Assembly (NCBI GenBank): GCA_019828565.1
Contig: JAHDYR010000005.1
Span: 186,001-250,000, forward strand
Direction: 5' to 3'
Origin: Carpediemonas membranifera
Lineage: Eukaryota > Fornicata
DNA length: 64,000 bases
Under the pieces are notes generated by a model, which saw nothing but the letters and a program-made list of their open reading frames with translations, searched no databases and was not told where the DNA came from. Position 1 is the stretch's first letter. Every line of letters starts with the position of its first letter. Of this stretch, positions 56,695 to 64,000 are shown piece by piece. The position numbers were made by a program, and so were the translations under genes.

Positions 56695-58756
56695 TTACAT
56701 CGACGATATTATTGTCTTCGGCAGCGACGAGGCCGAATATCTCGCGAACCTCGAAAGAGTCCTGGACCGTGCGCGTAAGGTCAAGCTCCAGCTCAATCGC
56801 GAGAAATGCCAATTCGGCAGGCAGGAAGTCGAGTTCTTAGGTTGGGTTGTCAATGATGGGCAGGTGAGCATCGCACCCAGCCGTGTAGACGACATCGCAA
56901 ATCTCCAGATGCCGACATCCATCAAGGGCATGCAGGGCCTAGTAGGATTCCTCAACTATTTCCGGGATCACATCCCCCATTTTGCGGAAATCGGACACCC
57001 GTTAATCGAAGCTATGTCCGGTCACACAAGTCTCGGCCTGACCGCCCAGCAGGAGGCCCTCGATAAGCTCAAGCAGAGCCTTACCTCCGCTGACGCCCTA
57101 GCAATTTTCGACGCCACGAAGGAGCATTCTATAATGACCGACGCCTCGGGAGTGGGGTACGGCGCAGTCCTATTGCAAGAGGGCAAGCCTGTCTGTTACA
57201 TGTCGAAGGCCTTCAACGCCACACAGTCTCGTTGGTCAACGATTGAGAAGGAGGCGTACGCCATTGTGGCGGCCTTGCAGCGCTGGCGCAAGTTCCTTGC
57301 CTGGGGACCTTTCTCCATACTCACTGACCACCGAAACCTTACCTTCATGTACCGTAGCATCAACCCGAAAGTCAGGAGGTGGGCCGATGCCATTTCCGAC
57401 TTGGACTTTGAGATTAAGCACGTCGCCGGCCTGGACAATGGAGCCGCAGATGGTCTGTCCCGTGTGTTTACTATGTTCACTCGCAAAGCTACGACCGATG
57501 ATATTGAAGAAGCACACACCACCGCCGGCGCCCATCTATCTCGACGCCTAACGACCGAGAAGCTTAGAGCCGAAGGGTTGTCGGTGTCGAGAGCCGCAGT
57601 CGACCAGGTGATTGCAGCTTGCCCGGTGTGCCAAGTCCTCGAGAGACCCCACGTCGATACACCGGATGGTCTGCATACCGCCGTTGATGAACCGTTTAAG
57701 CGAGTAGCCATCGACACCTTAGGTCCGTTCCCCAAGTCGCAGGGGTTCACGCACATCTCCGTCATCATAGATATGTGTAGTAGGTGGACCGAGTTGGTTC
57801 CAGTTACAGGTACGACTGCGCAAGCCGCAGTTACGGCGTTCGTTAATAACTGGGTCTTACGCTATGGCTGCCCCGAGGTCTTACAGACTGACGGCGGGCC
57901 CGAGTTTAACAATCAGCTCATGAAGTCCCTGGCCGACGAGATGGGTTTCCACACCCATGTTACGACTCCACATCACCCGCAATCTAATGGCATCGTCGAA
58001 CGGGCCAACAGTGGAGTTCTCAAAATCTTGAAGGCCAGAAAGTTCCATTTCCGGGACGCGGACTGGGTCAAGCACTTACCTGTCGCACAATTTATCGTCA
58101 ATTCGACGCCCAGGATACCCACTCACCTCTCACCATCCGAGATCATACTAGGTGTCAACATCAGGATCCCGAACGAGATCATCATCTGCACCCACTCGAC
58201 TAGCGCCAGAATACAGGACAGACGCGCGGCGGCTGGCCAAGCCATCCAGCTAGCGAAGGCTAGAATTCAGGCAATGAGAGAGGACGCTCTCGCAAACGCC
58301 GCATCGTCACGTCAGGAGTTACTGTGCCGGTTCGTGTTGGTCAAGTACCCAGCCAGACCTCCCAACAAGCTGATGCCAGGATGGCGAGGGCCCATGCGAC
58401 GGGTCAGTGCGGTTAAGAAAGATGGCGTGACGGTCGCCTATGAAGTTCAGGACCTCAACCAGGGAAGCCAAGGCAAGATATTGAAGGTCGACGCCTCGCG
58501 CGTACGCAGATTTAACCCTGGCAATCTATCCGAGCGAGAGATCAAGGACTTGGCCGCCACGGCGAACGATGAGTGGGAAGTGGACCGTATTTCCAAATCG
58601 CGAGGGAACGGAACACGAACCAAACGCGAATACCGCGTTCACTGGTCTGGTTTCGAGGACGAGGAGGCGACATGGCAGGATTGGGACTCCGTCAAGGACC
58701 TGGAAGCATTAGATATATATTTGAAGTCTGACCAAGCCAAACTGGACGGTCTATAA
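56695..58756 (+). pseudogene. Element D pol: RT end, RNase H, integrase, chromodomain
   Basis: Resumes at the RT active site YIDDIIVFGS. RNase H: MTDASGVGYGAVLL and LTDHRNLTFMY. Integrase: CPVCQVLERP, IDTLGP, TDGGPEFNN and NGIVERANSG with normal spacing. Chromodomain: YRVHWSGFEDEEATWQDWDS. The frame is uninterrupted from the insertion to the stop. The first ATG of this frame lies in the TIR, so it is not a natural start. Confidence 0.9.
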
Positions 58757-58798
58757 ATCTTCACCACATCTAATCGCTCCAGCGTCAAGTCATCAGAT

Positions 58799-59185
58799 TT
58801 ATTCGTCGTCCGACTCCTCGGTATCGGTCAGCTCGACCAACCAAGACGCGTCAGCGTGGCGCTCAAGATCGTGCTCAGCAAGATAGTCGCGCACACAACG
58901 GACGAGACCGAGATCGGCGTTCAGCCAGACGATGCTGAGGCCTGAGTAACCCTCATGCTGGAGTATGAGAGCGAAGGTCCCAGGTCCACGAGTCGTTTTG
59001 AGGAATTCATGACGGACAACACACGTCACGGTGTAGTAACGGTCCGGGTCCGAGACCTGAATAGGCTCCCAGTGGACCTCGTCACCGATCGCAGGCAGGT
59101 GACCCTCGCGACACAGCTCGTCGACCAGGGTCGCCCAGAAGGCGCTGGGAGCTGAGATGCAGCGGCTGATCCCGAAGAGTGCCAC
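58799..59185 (-). CDS. Antisense ORF of element D, 128 residues
   Basis: Lies 43 bp after the pol stop on the opposite strand, as in element A. Start MALFGISRCISAPSAFWATL. The region YYTVTCVVRHEF to YLAEHDLERHADASWLVEL can be aligned with the last 90 residues of the 373-residue ORF of A, and an acidic end TDTEESDDE follows. It may be a shortened version. Function unknown. Confidence 0.5.
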   Translation of the reverse strand: MALFGISRCISAPSAFWATLVDELCREGHLPAIGDEVHWEPIQVSDPDRYYTVTCVVRHEFLKTTRGPGTFALILQHEGYSGLSIVWLNADLGLVRCVRDYLAEHDLERHADASWLVELTDTEESDDE

Positions 59186-60533
59186 TCGGAAGTAATCGGG
59201 CGAGAGAAAGAAAGAAATTTATGGTGCTTGGATTCTGACCCCGGACTGAGCTTGTTTCCCGTTGTCTTGGAGCTGAGTGCCCCGGGGTACTGCCTATTTC
59301 CCGTGGCAAACTGGTCAGCAGCGTTTGCCTTGGGCTTTCGGTGCTACTGTCTCCGCGGAAAGCCGATTCCAATCGCCCCAGAGGCCCTGCGGCCATCTCC
59401 GTGCAAATATGCTTTCCTGTCTCCCTGAAAGTCCGGCAACTATCCGGGGAGCCTGGGGGTCTGTCCTCGGGGCATTGACAGGCAGGATCGTCCTGCAGGA
59501 CCTTGACTATGACACTCCTTGCTTCCCTGCAGTCCTTGTAGAGCCGTTCAGCCACGGCACCCTCTCGTCTGTCCGGTTCCCCAATTCCATGCCCCCTCGA
59601 CTCTGTTAAGAAGCCTACCCGAAGGCGGGGAAAGTGACTAAGTCCATGCTGTCTACCCCGGTTAGGTGGCGTGGGTCAGCGGCAGCCCCAGGCACTAGGC
59701 CTGGTTGTCCTGTTACCCCTTACAACATTTCGCTTGCACTACATGTCCTTGGTTTCCCATGTCGTTAACAAGGGCGGCAGGGGCACCTGTGCCCCTCCGA
59801 CCCCCGTGGCCAGTCCCTGCAGTTTCCTTGGGGTCCCAACGAGTGGTGCAACCATATGAATATGGATTTCCTTGACCTTATCCTTGCTCTGTCCTTGTTG
59901 CATGTCCTTTCTTTCTTATTTCTGGTCTGTCCTTCCTGTTATTTCCTTGCAGTCGTTCCTTCCCTTGCTTTGGTTCCTGGCTACCGGGATACGTGGGGCC
60001 TTTCCTCACTGATCCCAGGAGCTTAGCACCAGCGAGGGTGGTCCATGGCTGATTCCTTGTCCATCCCTTCCCGGTCCTGGAGTCAGGGGTTCATGACATG
60101 CTTCTATTCCACCTTGAAGCTGTTGTAAACCTTTGCCAGTTCCCGTAGTCCTGCCGTGAGGCCTTCCCAAATGTCCTCCGAGCCCCATATTATTAGTTGC
60201 TGTAATTCTAGGATGGGTCTTTCCTGGTACCATTCGCCCTGGGGGCCCTGCCTTACTTCCAAGTCCTTAGTTTTGTGCTTCGCTGCTGTCCACAGCTTTG
60301 TCCAAGCTTCTCCCCTGTCTACTGCCGGGCATTCACAGATTATGTGCGCAGCCGATCCTAGCCTCTGGCCCTCTGCCCACTCCCCTGATCATTTCCTGCT
60401 TCCTTGCTGGTCCTGGCTTTTCCCTAATGATCCTGTAGAACAGGCTCACCTCCGACTCCCTCCGAGCATAGGGGGCATAGTCTGCTAATTTCTCTCTTCA
60501 GGTCAGCGCCTTGGGCCAGCTCTGTGATGGCTC
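59186..60533. other. End of element D and 3' region of the LINE
   Basis: No D LTR could be recognised. The LINE (minus) seems to end at about 59220 in a GAAA-type run (reverse: CTTTCTTTC). The rest is non-coding LINE 3' sequence. Confidence 0.5.
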
Positions 60534-63500
60534 TCATAGGGCCCTCCCTCTCTCTGCCGACGATGGGGATGGGCTGACATTGGCTGCAATGGATACAATT
60601 CTCTTCCATTCCGCCCTGCTTTGCCCCTTCCCAGCCTTTCGGTCTACCGTAGGCTTACCTTGCAGACACTTGCTTAATTTCCTTGTCCCCATGATTTCCA
60701 TTAGTCCTAGTGCCGTACGGCTTTTGCACCGCTTCATCCACCCCCTCCTGATCGTTTCCATGCCATAATCCAGTAGCGCTGGTTTAGGGGCTCCCTCTCT
60801 GGTGCCCTCCAGTAGATGCTGCACTCTCTCCCTAGCTTCCCACATAACCGTGCCTCGCCCCCATTCTCTGTTTCTGACTGGTATATCCTGGTCCCTGTAG
60901 TTGACTATCCTTTTGACTGCCAGCCATTCCATGTGTGCCTGGAGGTCCACCCATCCATTCATCAGCCTCATGGCTGCGCCCCCTCCCGGTCCTGTTCCTG
61001 CCATGATTCCCTGCCAGTCATTCCAGATCCTTCTACCTCCCGGTGCGTTCCCCCACACCTCGACTCCGAAGAGGATCCTGGGCCATATATATATTTCCAG
61101 TAGTAGCCTGCTCGCTAGTGCTGGCATGTTTGCCCTGGTCCACCCTGCCCATCTCACCAGTCTCTTGTACCTTTCGCTCTGCTCCTGTTTCCGCCTTATG
61201 CAGGCCGACATAGGGTCCTTCCCACTTGCGATCCATAATCCCAGGTATCTCGCCTCCTTCTCTGGCAGTAGTGTTACCCCCTCGATCCTGACTAGGGCTG
61301 TTCTGTCCACGCTAATCATTACATTCTTCTGGGCGTTCACCCTCATTTCATGCTCTCTGATTATGTCCACCATTATGTTGGCGACCATCTGGCTATGCTC
61401 CGGTTTGCTCCCTGTGACCGCAGTGTCATCCACAAACATGGTAAGTGCTGCCGGTAGTCGGTCGCTGAGGTGGCTCGTGGTCCTTGGCGGTTCTCTGATG
61501 TCGTACCGTTCTCCCTTGATTTTCTTTTCTGGCCAGGTGGGGCCAGTTAGCCATGAACAGCACAAACAGTGTCGGTGCCAGGACGCACCCTTGCTTAACT
61601 CCCCTGTTGGTTCTTTCCCATGCCTTTGCCCCCTTGACTGATATCCAGGTTTCCTTTATTGTGCCTTGAATTGCCCTGATCAAGTGCTCCTCCACCCCCA
61701 TACCCTGTAGCTTATCCATGAGAATGTCCCTTGGTACCGTGTCATATGCCTTCTCGATGTCCAGAAAGATTGACGTGGTCTCACCCCCCTCCTGGTGCCG
61801 CTGCACAATGTACTGTATCTGCTGGATGACGTCCCTGTCTGACTGGAAACCAGCCTGTTCTCTTGGTATGAACCTTTTCGTTGCTGCTTCCAGACGTATC
61901 TTGAGCAATCTACCATAGACCCTGTACAGCAGTGGTGTCAAGGATATTGGTCTATATGATTCCGGCTTGACCCTTGGCTTCCCTGTCTTGTGTATGGCCG
62001 ACACTGTGGCATACTTCCATGCTTTGGGTACGTCGCCCTCCCTGTAGACCCTGTTGATGAGCCTCGTCACTTCCCTAAGGCCTTTCTCATCCAGCTCTCT
62101 CAGCATGTCTCCAGATGTGAGGTCAGGCCCTGGTGCGGTGTCCCTCCTGATCCTTTTGATTGCGGCTTTGACCTCGCTTTCCTTGAACTCATTTCCGTCC
62201 CTGCCCCTCCATGTCTTCCAGGTGGGTTCCCTGCCTCTAGCATACTGTTGCAAGAGGATCTCGCTGATGGCCGCCTTGTCCGTGGTTATCACTCCGTCCT
62301 TGAGGAGGCTCTCCGGCATTCCCTTGTATTGGTTGTCACACCACCACCTTCTGATGGCAGCTTCCACTGAGGCCCTTGAGGCCCTATACCCCCTTTTTGC
62401 ACTTCTGCTGATGTCGGCCACCCATTTGGCCCTGCGCTCTCCCCAGTATTTCTCCAGCTCCTCTTTCATCCTTTCCTTCCTGGTCCTGTTGCCTATTTCT
62501 GTCCATGGGGTTCGCTGGAGTTCGCTCCACACTCCGTTCCCCGAACACTTTGTCCCTTGCCTTTGCTCCCCTGTTGTTCACTGGGTCGCCCATGCATGCT
62601 CTTATAGTCTCTTCCCATTGGTCCGAGCTCTTGATCCTGTTCAGCTTTGAGACTGTGACTGGCCCCTCCTTCTTTTTCATGGGCCAGGTGTGCACCTCGG
62701 GTATGGCCAGAGCCACGTCTCGCTCACTTCTGCCATAGTACCGTTGTTCCTTCCATGCTAGTGTGATTCCATTGTGTGCTGAGCCCCATACCCCGACCTT
62801 CTGAGACTCTACCACCTCAATCTCCGCCCCCTGGATTCCTGGTGTTGTCACTGCAAAGTCCGGGGTTGATGTTCCTGATGTGAGCGTCCCAGACTTGGGT
62901 ATGATGGCTTTGAGCCTGTGCTTCTCCATCATATCCTTCCACCGGGTGGATCTTTCCATCTGGCCTGGGTCGATGTTCCAGTCTCCCATAATTATGGCCT
63001 CCATGCTCCCTTTCATGTCCATGATCTTCTGTATAGTGTCCCTGAATCCATCCTTCTCCTGCTTGCTGTGGCCGGATGGAGGGCCATACACGTTGATGAC
63101 TAGTATGTCCCTGCCGGTTCTCATTATGCTGGCTTGCACTCTTCCCGATAGGCTGTCCGTTATGCCGATGTCCCACTTTGCAGTTGCGTGTGGGCTCACT
63201 ATCGTGCCGATGCCTTCCCTTGTTCCCTTCCATCTTGGCGCAGGTTCGTCATTGCCTGCTATGCCTAGTTGTCGGTTGATGCGGTGCTGACTTTTGACAT
63301 CCGCCTTTCGTTTTTCGTTGGCTAAGACCAGGTCCTCTTCCGTCTCCCTCCCTGCTAGTGCGTAGTCAAGGTCCATGAAGCAATGAACCCTCGTATTCGC
63401 CGTTCTCCATGTCTCTTGTATGAGTACTGCCTCTATGTCCTTCAACCTTAGCTGAATCGCCGTTGCCATAGACGCCGTGAAGTCCTTTCCTCTTCCTATG

Positions 63501-63541
63501 TGTCCCTCTGTGTTCAGACTAAGTATCTTGTAGGTTACCAT
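60534..63541 (-). pseudogene. LINE ORF2: endonuclease and reverse transcriptase
   Basis: About 1000 residues in three frames. Endonuclease (63541 to about 62800): KILSLNTEG, AVLIQETW, INVYGPPSG, MGDWNIDP and GSAHNGI match the APE catalytic set. A shift near 62535 leads to RT (62532 to about 61550): TAPGPDLTSGDML, YRPISLTPLLYRVYGRLL, EQAGFQSDRD, IFLDIEKAYDTVP and GVKQGCVLAPTLFVLF. A second shift near 61545 leads to LTMFVDDTAVTG (catalytic box), NAQKNVMISVD and EARYLGLWI (thumb). No RNase H. No CCHC ending was seen. Confidence 0.85.
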
Positions 63542-63872
63542 TGCCTTTGTCCTGTTTCCTTATCCTGCGAATTCCCAGAATTTGGGAGCCCCAGCTTCCC
63601 GCTCCTCTCCTGCTATCCTTGTCCTAACAAGGGGCCTAGATGCCGGTCTCGGTGACCCTTGTCAGGCCAACCTTGTTACCACCTGGTGACCTTCCATTCT
63701 TCGGGCAGGGTACTTAGGAGGGGGACGATATGACGTGACCCCCCTTTGGCTGCCGCTACAGCCTACCGGCAGTGCATTTCAGCTAATGCCGGGCCCTGGG
63801 TGGGAGCCAGGGCTTGTGAATTATAAAGAAAATGATGCTTGTTCCTTGAAAGAATACTGCTTTACCATGTCC
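63542..63872. other. Spacer between LINE ORFs
   Basis: About 330 bp with no supported ORF. CCTTGTCAGGCCAACCTTGT-like imperfect repeats lie near 63645-63685. Confidence 0.4.
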
Positions 63873-64000
63873 TTACTCCTCCTCCGTGGACTCCCCACTG
63901 CCGCTGCAGCTGTCCTCGGCCTGACTCACTTGCTGTCCTTGTAGACTCTGCATTACCGTGATGAACTGGGTCATCAGGTCCATGGGTGAGATCTGCTTGG
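63873..64000 (-). CDS. LINE ORF1, C-terminal end (partial)
   Basis: About 42 residues in the window, including MDLMTQFITVMQSLQGQQ and an acidic Ser-rich end SGSGESTEEE before TAA at 63873. Its place upstream of the endonuclease ORF fits LINE ORF1. Too short to identify a domain. Confidence 0.45.
   Translation of the reverse strand, partial: KQISPMDLMTQFITVMQSLQGQQVSQAEDSCSGSGESTEEE

Larger units (their letters stand above)
59220..64000 (-). mobile_element. LINE (non-LTR) retrotransposon, 5' end outside window
   Basis: ORF1 end at 63873-64000, ORF2 with endonuclease and RT at 60534-63541, long 3' region to about 59220. Two frame shifts in ORF2. APE-type endonuclease and the FVDD box place it among APE LINEs; the clade was not determined. 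Confidence 0.8.

Noticed and set aside
59220-60533. Coding sequence in the LINE 3' region
   Set aside because: Only short unrelated frames on both strands. It lies after the RT stop and before the element end.

Overview
The window is eukaryotic nuclear DNA made almost entirely of mobile elements nested inside one another. Five kinds are present: Ty3/Gypsy LTR retrotransposons with integrase chromodomains; DIRS-like retrotransposons with a reverse transcriptase/RNase H (RT/RH) and an overlapping tyrosine recombinase (YR); a non-LTR (LINE) element; and two related large elements with terminal inverted repeats (TIRs) that carry unfamiliar cargo genes. The only convincing non-element gene is one tRNA. 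Nothing is bacterial: there are no operons, and short GT-AG introns are visible. The host cannot be named from sequence. A repeat-rich alga or other protist is my weak guess.

Layout. 1-12502: large TIR element 1, its left end outside the window, inserted in a Gypsy gag gene. It carries an OTU-like protease gene, an unknown acidic-tail gene with duplicated 3' ends, a zinc-finger gene, an 871-residue candidate transposase and a 68-residue ORF. 12503-13066: the gag/protease fragment flanking it. 13067-13619: a copied DIRS 3' end. 13620-22260: DIRS-3, split in its gag gene by LTR element A (14237-20369). About 22349-22530: a tRNA gene and a LINE fragment. About 22560-35640: DIRS-4, split in gag by LTR element E (23160-32088), itself split by LTR element F (26228-30806). 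35871-37025: remnant of DIRS-5 on the minus strand. 37026-40379: DIRS-1. 40380-43733: DIRS-2, cut off by LTR element C. 43734-47608: a mosaic of C and A-type Gypsy sequence (B). 47609-58756: Gypsy element D, its RT gene split by large TIR element 2 (47775-56694), a relative of element 1. 58799-59185: an antisense ORF behind D. 59220-64000: a LINE on the minus strand.

The most unusual points are these. (1) The two large TIR elements share terminal iterons, a subterminal hairpin whose stems have diverged while staying paired, OTU-like genes and 28-29 nt introns. (2) All four LTR elements with a visible 5' LTR junction have a perfect palindrome exactly where the tRNA primer-binding site should be. 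(3) Two distant Gypsy elements carry an apparently homologous antisense ORF after the integrase. (4) One stretch is a chimera of at least three Gypsy sources. Many ORF breaks are one-base changes in homopolymers, so assembly error should be excluded before calling those genes dead.
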